Shown here: positions 7,190-16,584 of the stretch, one piece after another
Layout of the letters: each line of letters opens with the position of its first letter
How positions within the stretch are numbered: position 1 is the stretch's first letter
Origin: Thioploca sp.
GTDB lineage: Bacteria > Pseudomonadota > Gammaproteobacteria > Beggiatoales > Beggiatoaceae
Reading direction: 5' to 3'
DNA length: 36,096 bases
Assembly: GCA_030627235.1 (NCBI GenBank)
Contig: DAOUSL010000017.1
Span: forward strand, 1 to 36,096
Notes under the pieces: generated by a model
What the model was told of the DNA's origin: nothing
Database searches by the model: none
Seen by the model: the letters and a program-made list of their open reading frames with translations, nothing else
Program-made: the position numbers and the translations under genes

Positions 7190-8719
7190 ATGTCAAAACG
7201 TATTCTTTATCAAACAGATCATGAATTATTGGCTCTTGAAGTTAAAACTGTAATTCAACAAGTTCACATAAAAAATGAAATTGAGTTTAAGAATTATTTA
7301 AGTAATGATTTAAAAACTCCAATCTATTGGCTGGTTGATACAGTTAAAGAAGAATATCAAATGACCATATTGCCACATGTTTTAGGTAAAGATCGTAATG
7401 ATTTAATTCGACATAAAAAAAAGCGTTTATTTCAAAAAACTTCCTATAGTTATGCAGTTGTACAAAGTCGTGAACAACACGGACGAAAAGATGATAATGT
7501 ATTGTTTACTGCACTTAGTGATCCTGAATTTTTACAACCTTGGTTAAATTTAATTTTAGCTTATAAAGTACCTATAGTGGGTATTTATTCTGTTCCACTA
7601 CTAAGCCAACAATTATTCGATCAGTTGCCAAAAACAGCATATACTTTATTAATAACAGGTAATCTTCCAACTTATACTCGCCCTGGAAATATTAGACAGA
7701 GTTTTTTTCGCAATCAAAAGTTACAGTTTAGTCGTTTAATTCCATTACATGCTATAGTACCAGAAGAATATGCTAATTATGTATTGAAGCAAATAACGAC
7801 TACTCAACATTTTTTAGAAAATAATCGTTTATTACCTGAAAATGAAACATTATCCATAATAATTTTAACCACTATAGATAAATGTCAAGCTTGTGAAATT
7901 GTTAATTCTAATACGGTTAATTTAAATGTTAACTTGATAGATAGTACAATATTAGCTAATAAATTTAAGTTAAATAATAGTGATTTATCGCTGCAAAATT
8001 TTGTGGTTACCATATTTGAACGTAGTTGGCAAGTTAAAAATCACTATGCTAAATTGGCTGATAGAATTTACTTAATACATCGTCGTAGCCGAATAGTTAT
8101 GTATTTTATTGCAACATTAATATTAGCTGGAACAATTATAACTAGCGGCTTGATTGTCCAAGATGCTCTTAAAATAAAACAAAAAGGTCAAAATTTTTTA
8201 ACTAAAACTAGTAATTTACAGATAGAATTACAACAATTAAGATTCAAAGAATTACCAAATTTACCATTTAAAAGTGAGTTGATAGTTAGTATTGTAGATG
8301 TTGGTTTACGTTTACAAGCCAAACATATTTCACCAAAAGCTACATGGGAAAAACTGAGCAATGTGTTAAACTCGCATCAAAGATTAATTTTAAATAGGTT
8401 AGAATGGGAAATAGCCAATTCACCCAGTGAAGTTTTTAACTCTAATATTGAAAAATTTACCGAATCTGAATTTCAACCTAAAAAATACTTTATAGAAGGA
8501 ATTCGCATACATGGTGAAATAGCTAACTTTAACAGTTACAAAGATGTATCTCATATTTTTAAACAGTTTGTACAAGATTTGAAACAGTATTGGCAGGTTA
8601 AAATTCTACAACAACCTTATAATCCTAATAGTAAGTTACAAGGGCGTTCAGAAGAAACTAAAGCCCCTTTTATAATAGAAATCCTTATCCCTCATAACTA
8701 TCCTCATGAGTCAGATTGA
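7190..8719 (+). CDS. MshI/PilMN/GspL-like inner-membrane assembly protein
   Basis: 509 residues. The first ~300 residues lie in the cytoplasm and match a widespread uncharacterised family that has conserved runs such as LPHVLGKDRNDLI, GIYSVPLLSQQL and IRQSFFRNQKLQFSRL. One membrane helix follows at about 304-323, after a basic HRRSRIVMYF. The periplasmic C-terminus has a short coiled coil and then a small alpha/beta domain. This order (actin-like cytoplasmic half, one helix, ferredoxin-like periplasmic half) is that of GspL or of a PilM-PilN fusion such as MshI, which forms the platform that builds type IV pili or type II secretion pseudopili. The two downstream overlapping genes fit the same scheme. 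The family assignment is inference from layout and remembered similarity. Confidence 0.65.
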   Translation: MSKRILYQTDHELLALEVKTVIQQVHIKNEIEFKNYLSNDLKTPIYWLVDTVKEEYQMTILPHVLGKDRNDLIRHKKKRLFQKTSYSYAVVQSREQHGRKDDNVLFTALSDPEFLQPWLNLILAYKVPIVGIYSVPLLSQQLFDQLPKTAYTLLITGNLPTYTRPGNIRQSFFRNQKLQFSRLIPLHAIVPEEYANYVLKQITTTQHFLENNRLLPENETLSIIILTTIDKCQACEIVNSNTVNLNVNLIDSTILANKFKLNNSDLSLQNFVVTIFERSWQVKNHYAKLADRIYLIHRRSRIVMYFIATLILAGTIITSGLIVQDALKIKQKGQNFLTKTSNLQIELQQLRFKELPNLPFKSELIVSIVDVGLRLQAKHISPKATWEKLSNVLNSHQRLILNRLEWEIANSPSEVFNSNIEKFTESEFQPKKYFIEGIRIHGEIANFNSYKDVSHIFKQFVQDLKQYWQVKILQQPYNPNSKLQGRSEETKAPFIIEILIPHNYPHESD

Positions 8720-9347
8720 TTGGTCAGCTTTATTTGTCGGAATAATTGCCTTAACCTTAAGTATTGTACTTGGTATTAGTATGGTTATTGTGAGTCAACA
8801 ATATTATCAAGTTAATAAAAAATGGCATAAAGATCAACAAAAGAATTTTTTAGTATTAAATGAAGAACGATTTCGTTTGGAAGAATCTTTAAGCGTATTC
8901 GATAATTTATATTATGATAGATTACAGCAATTTATTCAGAGTGGTTTTTTTATCCAAGAACAAGATTTAATAACAGATAAACGTCTAGAAATGTATGAAG
9001 AAATTGCTAAATTATTTAATAATAAATTAGCTGATTTGTTGTTCAAAGATAAAAGTAGTTATGAAGTGCTAGAACAAAATTTGTATCCTATTCCTAAATA
9101 TCTAAATACAGCCCCACAGTTCCAAACTTATCAAACCCAAGTTAATTTTAAATTAGCTTTATTACATGAAGGTGATATGCTAAAACTATTGCAAAGAATA
9201 GAATTTCATAATCACAAATTCACTGGTTTATTAAATTTACAAAGTTGCAATCTTACCAGTTCCACTAAAAAAATTGATACAAATAATATATCGACTCCAT
9301 ACATTAATGCTGATTGTGTATGGGTTTGGTATTTGTCCACAATATGA
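8706..9347 (+). CDS. MshJ/PilO/GspM-like membrane protein
   Basis: 213 residues. A single membrane helix at about residues 10-30 is preceded by a short cytoplasmic tail. After it come a basic helix, a coiled coil (about 35-75) and a small periplasmic domain. That is the layout of PilO, MshJ and GspM, which pair with the PilN/GspL type protein through their coiled coils. There is no sequence motif that settles the family. The gene starts inside the previous one (14-base overlap) and its stop overlaps the next start in ATGA, so all three are one coupled operon. The C-terminus ends CVWVWYLSTI. Confidence 0.65.
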   Translation: MSQIDWSALFVGIIALTLSIVLGISMVIVSQQYYQVNKKWHKDQQKNFLVLNEERFRLEESLSVFDNLYYDRLQQFIQSGFFIQEQDLITDKRLEMYEEIAKLFNNKLADLLFKDKSSYEVLEQNLYPIPKYLNTAPQFQTYQTQVNFKLALLHEGDMLKLLQRIEFHNHKFTGLLNLQSCNLTSSTKKIDTNNISTPYINADCVWVWYLSTI

Positions 9348-9742
9348 ATATTTATTTACTTATCCTACTCTTAGTATTTTCACCATTAGTCACAGCTGAT
9401 GGATTACAACGTTTATTTACTAGCTCTCAAGAACGTTCAGAATTAGAAGTAAATCGTAATAAATCTAAAAATACCTCCTCAAAAGCACATAAATCTCCCA
9501 GTTATATAACTCTAAATGGTTTAATTATTCGCTCTAATCAAGCAACAACTGTATGGGTAAATAATAGTAATGAAATATATCAAGAAGGTTTTATGGTTAA
9601 GTTAAATGAAATAGATAAGTTAACCATTCCAATTTTTTTATCAGATTCAGAACGAGTAATTTCATTAAAACCTGGACAAACTGTCAATATTTTAGATGGA
9701 AAAGTTACAGATAGTTTTAAAAAAAATTCTCAACATAATTAA
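9344..9742 (+). CDS. MshK/PilP/GspC-like periplasmic protein
   Basis: 132 residues from the ATG at 9344, which overlaps the previous stop as ATGA; a start at 9314 would add ten residues in front of the signal sequence and is unlikely. Residues 1-18 form a signal peptide or anchor (MNIYLLILLLVFSPLV). After it comes DGLQRLFTSSQERSELE and then ITLNGLIIRSNQATTVWVNN, a pattern I recognise from small proteins of gamma- and betaproteobacteria that stand next to PilN/PilO-like genes. A VTVNG-V-R-S-DG-STVWVN core is typical of the beta domain shared by PilP and GspC, which links the inner-membrane platform to the outer-membrane secretin. No secretin or ATPase lies in this window. Confidence 0.7.
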   Translation: MNIYLLILLLVFSPLVTADGLQRLFTSSQERSELEVNRNKSKNTSSKAHKSPSYITLNGLIIRSNQATTVWVNNSNEIYQEGFMVKLNEIDKLTIPIFLSDSERVISLKPGQTVNILDGKVTDSFKKNSQHN

Positions 9743-9766
9743 TTATAGGTAGAAAAATTTATCTTA

Positions 9767-10660
9767 TTAAATATCATCTAACCATTTTGATAAATCACCA
9801 TGTAAAAAATCAACGATTGGCATATATTTAGAACCAGAAAAAGAAAAACTCAAACTGACCATAGCATTCATAATATTAATAGAAGCCGAACGTAAATAAA
9901 TTTTATCATTAACTAGTTGCAAAATATCAAATCGTTCTAATACTAGTTGTACTTCTTCGATAGAAGTTTTGGCTTGACTTGGAAAATCACATTTAGAATA
10001 AGTTAAATACATATCTGGATCAAGAATTTGTTCTATACTATAAAGTTCATATTGATATGGATTATCTATCTGCCATAACATAACCCTATTACTTAAATAA
10101 TGTATCATTAAATGGAACACTCCATATTTACTAATTAACTTTAATAATATATCTTTAATGTTAACTAAACGGCTTTTTACACAATCAGTTGGTTGACAAG
10201 ATTTATTACAAATCTGAATTTTATTTGTCGATACAGATAACGAAGGTAAATATCGAACATCAAAATCTGCTATAGTAAAACCCAAATGTTCATCACTAAT
10301 AATTGGATGAACGGCACTTATACAAGGTGAGCTAGTCATTTGACTTATATATGCTGGCGATAAGGTAAAATTTTGACACAAATTTATAGAATAGGGTCGA
10401 ATTGATAAATCTTGATTACGATAACTAGAATCAATACCATTTTTAGTTATATTAGAACTCTTTTGTTTACCCAATTTATCAACTATATACACTAAATGAC
10501 AATTAGGCAAAGAACTAAAATTTTGATGTAATACTTTATCTAATTTATCTGAATCCGACCAAACTGTAGAACATTTATTCGATAAATTTTGCATTGCTGG
10601 TTTAAATAATGCTGCCAGAGCCTTACGTCGTTCTTCAATTAAGGTTGATTGCATCCACAT
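9767..10660 (-). CDS. PDC/Cache sensor-domain protein, apparently cytoplasmic
   Basis: 297 residues, start ATG at 10660 with GGGAG on the minus strand at 10667-10671. Residues about 50-140 have the hallmarks of a PDC (PhoQ-DcuS-CitA) or Cache-like sensor: HLVYIVDKLGKQKSSNIT, then LSIRPY, LSPAYISQMTSSPCISAV and LGFTIADFDVRYLP. Such domains bind small ligands in receptor kinases and chemoreceptors, but here there is no membrane helix, no kinase and no cyclase domain. A Cys-rich patch follows (CNKSCQPTDC, about 153-162). The C-terminal 120 residues are unassigned. Similar stand-alone proteins occur in other gammaproteobacteria; what they signal to is not known. It is convergent with the MshIJK-like operon and divergent from parC. 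Confidence 0.75.
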   Translation of the reverse strand: MWMQSTLIEERRKALAALFKPAMQNLSNKCSTVWSDSDKLDKVLHQNFSSLPNCHLVYIVDKLGKQKSSNITKNGIDSSYRNQDLSIRPYSINLCQNFTLSPAYISQMTSSPCISAVHPIISDEHLGFTIADFDVRYLPSLSVSTNKIQICNKSCQPTDCVKSRLVNIKDILLKLISKYGVFHLMIHYLSNRVMLWQIDNPYQYELYSIEQILDPDMYLTYSKCDFPSQAKTSIEEVQLVLERFDILQLVNDKIYLRSASINIMNAMVSLSFSFSGSKYMPIVDFLHGDLSKWLDDI

Positions 10661-10762
10661 TTTTCACTCCCAATTTTTAACTCAACTATAAACTTAAATT
10701 ACAATTATTTACTTGTTAAACATAAAGTATTCTAAAATATCCTTAGGAATAAAGTCAATAAT

Positions 10763-13027
10763 ATGAACATAGAATTTGCTACCGAAGAAATAGAAAATCA
10801 ACCATTACATAAATTTACTGAACAAGCCTATTTAGATTATGCCATGTATGTAATTTTAGATCGAGCTTTACCACATATTGGAGATGGTCTAAAACCAGTA
10901 CAACGACGAATTATCTATTCAATGTCAGATTTAGGCTTAAACGCTGGTAGTAAATATAAAAAATCTGCTCGTACTGTTGGCAATACTTTAGGTTGTTTTC
11001 ATCCTCATGGAGATATGGCATGTTATGAAGCTATGGTATTGATGGCACAGCCTTTTTCTTACCGTTACCCACTAATAGATGGACAAGGTAATTGGGGATC
11101 AATAGATGATCCAAAGTCATTTGCCGCTATGCGATACACTGAATCTCGTCTCTCCTATTTTACCGAATTAATGCTAGATGAATTGGGACAAGGAACGATA
11201 GATTGGCAACCAAACTTTGATGGTTCTTTACAAGAGCCAGTTCTATTTCCGGCTAAATTACCAACTATTTTATTAAATGGAGCAAGTGGGATTGCAGTAG
11301 GAATGGCAACGGATATCCCACCTCATAACATAACTGAAGTTGCCCAAGCCTGCATTCATTTAGCTAAAAATCCTGATGCTACTATTGCTGATTTGCATAA
11401 TTTTATACTCGCTCCAGATTATCCTACAGAAGCCGAGATAATTACTCCTAAAGAAGACTTATTAAAAATTTATACTAATGGTACTGGTTCGATTAGAATG
11501 CGGGCTTGTTATACTAGTGAAAATAGCGATATCATTATCACTGCTTTGCCTCATCAAACTTCTGGTAGTAAAATTATTACACAGATAGCTGCTCAAATGA
11601 CAGCTAAAAAATTACCAATGATTGAGGATATACGAGACGAATCTGATCATGAAAATCCGGTACGACTAGTAATAATCCCTCGTTCTAATCGAGCAGATAT
11701 TGATAGTATTATGACTCATTTATTTGCCACTACTGACTTGGAACGTAGCTATCGGGTAAATTTAAATATGATTGGTCTTGATGGTCGGCCACAGGTTAAA
11801 AATCTTAAGCTTATTTTATCCGAATGGCTAAATTATCGACTGACTACAGTGCAACGACGAATACAATATCGATTTGATAAGATTACTAAACGTTTACATA
11901 TTTTAGAATGCTTATTAATTGTTTATTTAAACATAGATGTAATTATTACCATAATCCGTGATAACGATAAACCTAAACCAATTTTAATGCAAAAATTTGG
12001 GTTTACTGAAGAACAAGCAGATACAATTTTAGAATTAAAACTACGACAATTAGCTAAATTAGAACAGGTTAAAATTCAACATGAACAAAAAAAATTAACT
12101 AAAGAACATGCTAGTTTAGATAAAATTTTACAATCTGATACAAAATTAAATAATTTAGTTGTCAAAGAAATACAAACTGATAGTGAACAATATAAAGATA
12201 AAAGACGTTCGCCAGTTATCAAACGTGAACAATCCCAAGCTTTTGATACAACTACTTTAATATCTTCTGAATTAACTACAGTGATTTTATCAACTAATGG
12301 TTGGGTGCGAGCTGCTAAAGGCCATGATATTAATCCAAATAGTTTAAACTATCGAGCTGATGATAAATTTGCTAGTTCTGCCTATGGACGTAATAATCAA
12401 CAAGCAGTGTTTTTAGATTCTACTGGTAGAAGTTATTCATCTTTAGTACATACTTTACCATCTGCCCGTAGTTCAGGAGAACCATTAACCGGCCGTTTCA
12501 CACCAGCCAATGGAGTTAGTTTTACTAATGTATTATTGGGAGAACCAAGTGATTCTTATTTATTAACTTCAACTGCTGGATATGGTTTTATCGTAAAATT
12601 AGCAGATTTGTATACTAAAAATAAAGCTGGAAAAGCAATCTTAACTTTACCAACAAATTCTAAAATTTTGCCACCATTATTAATTACTAATTTAGATAAC
12701 CAATACTATATTGTAATAACTAGTGCTGGCTATTTATCTATTGTCTCAGTAGCAGAACTGCCCCAATTATCCAAAGGTAAAGGAGTAAAATTACTTAATA
12801 TTCCAGCTAAAAATAAAGATGAAATAGTGATTGTTTTAAATATATTAGAATTAACAACCACCAATGAACTTATTTTATATTCTGGGAAACGGCATTTAAC
12901 TCTTAAAAACCGTGATATTGAGTCTTTCAAATGTGAAAGAAATCGACGTGGTAAGAAATTGCCAAGAGGCTTTCAAAAAATTGATAGAATAGAAATAATA
13001 CCTAAAAATCTTGAGATTTTAATTTAA
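10763..13027 (+). CDS. parC: DNA topoisomerase IV subunit A
   Basis: 754 residues, matching E. coli ParC (752). With ParE it decatenates daughter chromosomes. The N-terminal breakage-reunion domain shows [17 protein letters not shown] (about 34-50), and the DNA-linking tyrosine is Y125 in [10 protein letters not shown]. The GyrA-like beta-pinwheel fills the C-terminus (about 500-740) and, as expected for ParC, I see no GyrA box. The quinolone-contact loop reads [12 protein letters not shown]: the residue at the E. coli Ser80 position is Met85 (codon ATG at 11015-11017), while the Glu84 equivalent is kept as E89. Start ATG at 10763; TAGGAAT lies upstream as a weak ribosome binding site. parE is not in the window. 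Confidence 0.97.
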   Translation: MNIEFATEEIENQPLHKFTEQAYLDYAMYVILDRALPHIGDGLKPVQRRIIYSMSDLGLNAGSKYKKSARTVGNTLGCFHPHGDMACYEAMVLMAQPFSYRYPLIDGQGNWGSIDDPKSFAAMRYTESRLSYFTELMLDELGQGTIDWQPNFDGSLQEPVLFPAKLPTILLNGASGIAVGMATDIPPHNITEVAQACIHLAKNPDATIADLHNFILAPDYPTEAEIITPKEDLLKIYTNGTGSIRMRACYTSENSDIIITALPHQTSGSKIITQIAAQMTAKKLPMIEDIRDESDHENPVRLVIIPRSNRADIDSIMTHLFATTDLERSYRVNLNMIGLDGRPQVKNLKLILSEWLNYRLTTVQRRIQYRFDKITKRLHILECLLIVYLNIDVIITIIRDNDKPKPILMQKFGFTEEQADTILELKLRQLAKLEQVKIQHEQKKLTKEHASLDKILQSDTKLNNLVVKEIQTDSEQYKDKRRSPVIKREQSQAFDTTTLISSELTTVILSTNGWVRAAKGHDINPNSLNYRADDKFASSAYGRNNQQAVFLDSTGRSYSSLVHTLPSARSSGEPLTGRFTPANGVSFTNVLLGEPSDSYLLTSTAGYGFIVKLADLYTKNKAGKAILTLPTNSKILPPLLITNLDNQYYIVITSAGYLSIVSVAELPQLSKGKGVKLLNIPAKNKDEIVIVLNILELTTTNELILYSGKRHLTLKNRDIESFKCERNRRGKKLPRGFQKIDRIEIIPKNLEILI

Positions 13028-13243
13028 TAACATTAGGATTATACATTGATAAAATAATCGCAATATGCAAGAAAAAACTTGCCACTGATTGTCATGAAAT
13101 AAATCAAAGTATTTCATTGTATCAATTGATCCATATTGTCTAAGATAATAGGCTTGACTAGTAAAGTGCTTTGTAAGTATAATAATATACTAAAGTAAGT
13201 GCATAACTTTCATATTAAAATATACACCAATTGGAAATTATTT

Positions 13244-13618
13244 ATGAATATCAATCGACAACGTGGTTCTGGATCATCATTTTTATTATTAGCTATAATA
13301 GTAATTTTTTCATTATGGTTTTTCTTCAAGTTATTTCCAATATACATGGAAAATTGGAGTGTATCTAGTGCGTTAGAAAAAGTTGCAGAAGAACAAAATG
13401 TAACTCAGAAAGTGGATAGAGAAATATATCAACTATTCCTTAGTGCATTGAGTAAAAAAGATATTAAGTTATTTAATAGTGAGAATGTTAAACAATTTGT
13501 TAATATTGAAAGAATAGGACAAAGTCTTGAAATAACTGTTGAATATGAAGAAACTAAATCATTGATGGGTAATGTTTCATTTTTAGTTCAATTTAAAGAT
13601 ACTGTAGAAATACCTTGA
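13244..13618 (+). CDS. DUF4845 membrane protein
   Basis: 124 residues from the ATG at 13244 (GGAAA nine bases upstream); a GTG at 13199 would extend it by 15 residues without support. Residues 1-10 are the basic N-terminus (MNINRQRGSG), then a membrane helix at about 11-32 and a small periplasmic or extracellular domain. The opening RQRG-S is typical of DUF4845, whose members sit between lepB and rnc in many gammaproteobacteria. The place in front of rnc confirms it, but lepA-lepB is missing and parC is there instead. Its stop overlaps the rnc start (TTGA). Molecular function is not known. Confidence 0.9.
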   Translation: MNINRQRGSGSSFLLLAIIVIFSLWFFFKLFPIYMENWSVSSALEKVAEEQNVTQKVDREIYQLFLSALSKKDIKLFNSENVKQFVNIERIGQSLEITVEYEETKSLMGNVSFLVQFKDTVEIP

Positions 13619-14280
13619 GTTATTCCCATCTATACCAAGTTTGGGCTTATAATTTTAAAGATGAACAAATCTTGGTAACTGCTTTAACTCATCGTAGTGT
13701 TGGAGGTTCAAACAATGAACGCTTAGAATTTCTAGGCGATGCTTTGCTAAACTGTATTATGGCAAAAATATTGTTTGAACAGTTTCCCGATGCAAATGAA
13801 GGCGAACTCACTCGTTTACGAGCAAATTTAGTTAAACGAGATGCTTTGGTTAAAATTGCTCATCAAGTTGATTTAGGAAAATATTTGTTGCTTGGTAGTG
13901 GTGAGTTAAAAACTGGTGGTGAACAACGTGCTTCAATTTTATCAGATGCGGTTGAAGCAGTAATAGGAGCTATTTATTTAGATAGTGATATTAATACTTG
14001 TCAAGCAATAGTAACAAAAGTATGGGACAAATTATTAAAAAACCTACCTCAACAAATTAAAGACCCTAAAACTCGCTTACAAGAATATTTACAATCTCAA
14101 CAAAAGTCTTTGCCTAATTATAAAGTGTTAACTATAAAAGGTACTCCTCATGCTCAATTATTTGAGGTTAAATGTATGATACCAGGGTTAAAAAAACCTA
14201 CTTATGGTAATGGTGAAACTCGGCGTAGAGCCGAACAATCTGCGGCTGCAAAAGCCTTGAGTGTATTAAATGTTAAATGA
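13615..14280 (+). CDS. rnc: Ribonuclease III
   Basis: 221 residues (E. coli 226). It cleaves double-stranded RNA, processes rRNA precursors and takes part in antisense control. The signature ERLEFLGDALL holds catalytic E35, E38 and D42, and LSDAVEAVIGAIYLD holds D111 and E114 (E. coli E38, E41, D45, D114, E117). The usual Ser after GD is Ala. The double-stranded RNA-binding domain spans about 148-219 (DPKTRLQEYLQ ... RRRAEQSAAAKAL). The start is TTG at 13615, overlapping the stop of the DUF4845 gene by four bases; no later ATG would keep the first helix. The 3' end overlaps era by 11 bases. Confidence 0.97.
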   Translation: MSYSHLYQVWAYNFKDEQILVTALTHRSVGGSNNERLEFLGDALLNCIMAKILFEQFPDANEGELTRLRANLVKRDALVKIAHQVDLGKYLLLGSGELKTGGEQRASILSDAVEAVIGAIYLDSDINTCQAIVTKVWDKLLKNLPQQIKDPKTRLQEYLQSQQKSLPNYKVLTIKGTPHAQLFEVKCMIPGLKKPTYGNGETRRRAEQSAAAKALSVLNVK

Positions 14281-15166
14281 AGGACGTTGTGGTTATGTAG
14301 CTATTATTGGACGACCTAATGTTGGCAAGTCTACTCTGCTTAATTATTTATTAGGTCAAAAAATTAGTATAACTTCTCGTAAACCACAAACTACTCGTCA
14401 TAGTTTGCTTGGTATTAAGACTAAAAATAATAACCAGATTATATATATAGATACTCCTGGATTACATCAACGCATGCATAATGCGATGAACCGTTATTTA
14501 AATAGGTCAGCTATAAATAGCATAGAAGGAGTTGACGCTATCGTCTGGTTAGTTGAAGCATTACAATGGACTAACGAAGATAGTTATGTATTAAATGCTT
14601 TAGCCAAAACTTCAGTTCCGGTTATTTTGGCTGTTAATAAAATTGATAAAGTTTCTAACCGAAATACTTTATTACCATACATAGAAAAAGTTACTATTAA
14701 ACATAATTTTACCGAAATTTTTCCTATTTCTGCTCTTAAAGATCAAAATCTAGAACAGCTTGAAACTAAGATAATTGATTTATTACCAAATGGTATCAAA
14801 CTCTTTCCAGAAGAACAAATTACTGATCGTTCAGAGAAATTTATATTTTCTGAAATAGTACGTGAAAAATTGGTACGTCGTTTAGGAGATGAATTACCTT
14901 ATCGTCTCACAGTCCAAATAGAACAGTTTAAAAATTTAAAAAAAATAACTAATATTAGCGCGTTAATTTGGGTAGAAACGGAAGGTCAAAAGGGAATCGT
15001 AATTGGAAAAAAGGGCCAAATTTTAAAATCAGTGGGTAAAGAAGCCCGTGAAGATATGGAAGTATGGCTTAATAATAAGGTTTTTTTACAACTATGGGTT
15101 AAGGTAAAACAAGGTTGGTGTGATAGCGAAAGAGCTCTACAACAACTGGGTTATTCCGATAATTAA
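14270..15166 (+). CDS. era: GTPase Era
   Basis: 298 residues (E. coli 301). Era binds the 3' end of 16S rRNA and helps 30S assembly. The G motifs are complete: GRPNVGKS (14-21), QTTRH switch (about 40-44), DTPG (61-64), NKID (123-126) and SAL (about 158). The C-terminal KH domain carries GIVIGKKGQILKSVGKEAR. It starts inside rnc, the usual coupled arrangement. In most gammaproteobacteria recO and pdxJ follow; here a 600-base gap with repeat elements and a restriction-modification pair follows instead, so the cluster is cut after era. Confidence 0.97.
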   Translation: MLNEGRCGYVAIIGRPNVGKSTLLNYLLGQKISITSRKPQTTRHSLLGIKTKNNNQIIYIDTPGLHQRMHNAMNRYLNRSAINSIEGVDAIVWLVEALQWTNEDSYVLNALAKTSVPVILAVNKIDKVSNRNTLLPYIEKVTIKHNFTEIFPISALKDQNLEQLETKIIDLLPNGIKLFPEEQITDRSEKFIFSEIVREKLVRRLGDELPYRLTVQIEQFKNLKKITNISALIWVETEGQKGIVIGKKGQILKSVGKEAREDMEVWLNNKVFLQLWVKVKQGWCDSERALQQLGYSDN

Positions 15167-15517
15167 CTAAATTTAAGTCAATCTGTCCAATATACTGATT
15201 TTTATTGTCCCAACTACTAGTTAAAATTATGCACTTTTATTACTTTTTTAATCAATATTTAAGTGTCACATAGTACTCCTAATTTTTTTCTTTTCAGGAC
15301 TTTCAGTCCGAATTACATACTGTGGATTTTTTTGTCCATAATGGTTGATTGTTTAATAATTGCCTAAAAACAACACTACCAATATTTATTAGTATAAAAA
15401 ATATAATTTATATTTTGAAAATTTGCCATGTCCTTAGATTAGCCAGTCTAACATTTTTCATTTGAGCTTATAATTTATCAATATTAAAATACTATTGAGA
15501 TAATTATATGTCATAAG

Positions 15518-15653
15518 TATAATGTGAATTTTTAGCTAAAATTATGTATCTTTAAAAAAATTAGTTAAAAATTGCCTATTAAAAACACCTAAAATTGCAA
15601 TATTTAATTACATGATTTATAAAATAATTTTTTAGCTCTTAATTCACATTATA
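15518..15653. mobile_element. MITE-like element with 13-bp perfect terminal repeats
   Basis: TATAATGTGAATT at 15518-15530 is repeated in inverse as AATTCACATTATA at 15641-15653. Just inside, TTTAGCTAAAATTAT and AATAATTTTTTAGCT continue the pairing in part. Length is 136 bases with no coding potential, in front of the restriction-modification genes. Confidence 0.65.
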
Positions 15654-15668
15654 ATTCCATAAAAAAGA

Positions 15669-15759
15669 GGTAGTCCTAAACAAAGTAGTGGTATATCTAT
15701 CAGTTCTTTGAGACCTAACAGGTTTTTTGGAATATATCACTACATTATTTAGGACTACC
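15669..15759. mobile_element. 91-base inverted-repeat element abutting the methyltransferase gene
   Basis: GGTAGTCCTAAACAAAGTAG at 15669-15688 faces CTACATTATTTAGGACTACC at 15740-15759, with only two mismatches, and pairing goes on inward (TGGTATAT/ATATATCA). The loop holds AGACCTAACAGGTTT, a sequence style common in short dispersed repeats. It ends nine bases before the methyltransferase ATG, so the ribosome binding site region of that gene overlaps the element's end. Confidence 0.75.
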
Positions 15760-15768
15760 AGAAAATAA

Positions 15769-16581
15769 ATGAACAAATCGAAAAATTTACATTATCCTGA
15801 TGATTTTATAAATAAATTTATATGTGGAAATACTGTTGATGTGATGAAACAGATTCCTAATGAAAGTGTGGATTTGGTTGTAACTTCTCCACCATACAAT
15901 CTTAAAAATTCAACTGGCAATGGAATGAAAGATGGTAGGGGAGGGAAGTGGCCAAATGCAGCATTAGTTAATGGTTATTCACATCACAATGATAATATGC
16001 CGCATGAAAAATACACTGCATGGCAAATAGAATGTTTAGTTGAAATGTTGCGTATTATTTCAGATGATGGAGCGATTTTTTATAATCATAAATGGCGTGT
16101 TCAAGCAGGTTTATTGCAGGACAGACATGATATTGTTTCAGGTTTTCCTGTTAGACAAATAATTATTTGGAAACGAAAAGGAGGAATAAATTTTAATCCT
16201 GGATATTTTTTACCAACTTATGAGGTTATTTATCTTATTGTTAAATCAAAATTTAAATTAGAAAAAAAAGCAAACGCATATGGTGATGTTTGGGAATTTG
16301 AGCAAGAAAGTAAAAATAAACATCCTGCCCCTTTTCCAGAAGAACTAATTGAACGAATCATATCATCTACAACTTCAAATATTATTCTTGATCCTTTCAT
16401 GGGTTCTGGTACTACTGCTGTTGTGGCAAAAAAACTTAATAGAAAATTTATAGGTATTGATATATCACCTGAATATTGTCAAATGGCAGAAAAACGTCTA
16501 ATAAATCCGTTATCTATCGAAAAAAGAAAAAAGAAAAAAACAGAAATGAATCAAGTTTCTCTTTTTGATGAAATTGGATAA
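15769..16581 (+). CDS. Type II DNA methyltransferase, beta class
   Basis: 270 residues. Motif IV TSPPYN (39-44) precedes the S-adenosylmethionine motif DPFMGSGTT (208-216) and FIGIDISPEYC, so motif order is IV then I, the beta class. The SPPY form is usual for N4-cytosine enzymes, though some beta-class adenine enzymes share it. The target-recognition region lies between (about 50-190). A three-base gap separates it from an MvaI/BcnI-like endonuclease, whose known partners are N4-cytosine methyltransferases of CCWGG or CCSGG sites; the site here cannot be read from sequence. It protects host DNA from the paired enzyme. The pair is inserted between era and ccmA and flanked by repeat elements, a sign of acquisition. 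Confidence 0.92.
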   Translation: MNKSKNLHYPDDFINKFICGNTVDVMKQIPNESVDLVVTSPPYNLKNSTGNGMKDGRGGKWPNAALVNGYSHHNDNMPHEKYTAWQIECLVEMLRIISDDGAIFYNHKWRVQAGLLQDRHDIVSGFPVRQIIIWKRKGGINFNPGYFLPTYEVIYLIVKSKFKLEKKANAYGDVWEFEQESKNKHPAPFPEELIERIISSTTSNIILDPFMGSGTTAVVAKKLNRKFIGIDISPEYCQMAEKRLINPLSIEKRKKKKTEMNQVSLFDEIG

Positions 16582-16584
16582 TAA

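Larger units (their letters stand above)
15167..15768. other. Gene-free gap of 602 bases with two repeat elements
   Basis: No coding region is seen. From 15518 on it is mostly made of two inverted-repeat elements listed separately. At 15297-15309 there is a hairpin GGACT/AGTCC with a TTC loop, the same triloop style as the hairpins at 3321-3415. The rest is AT-rich with no recognised RNA gene. Confidence 0.7.
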
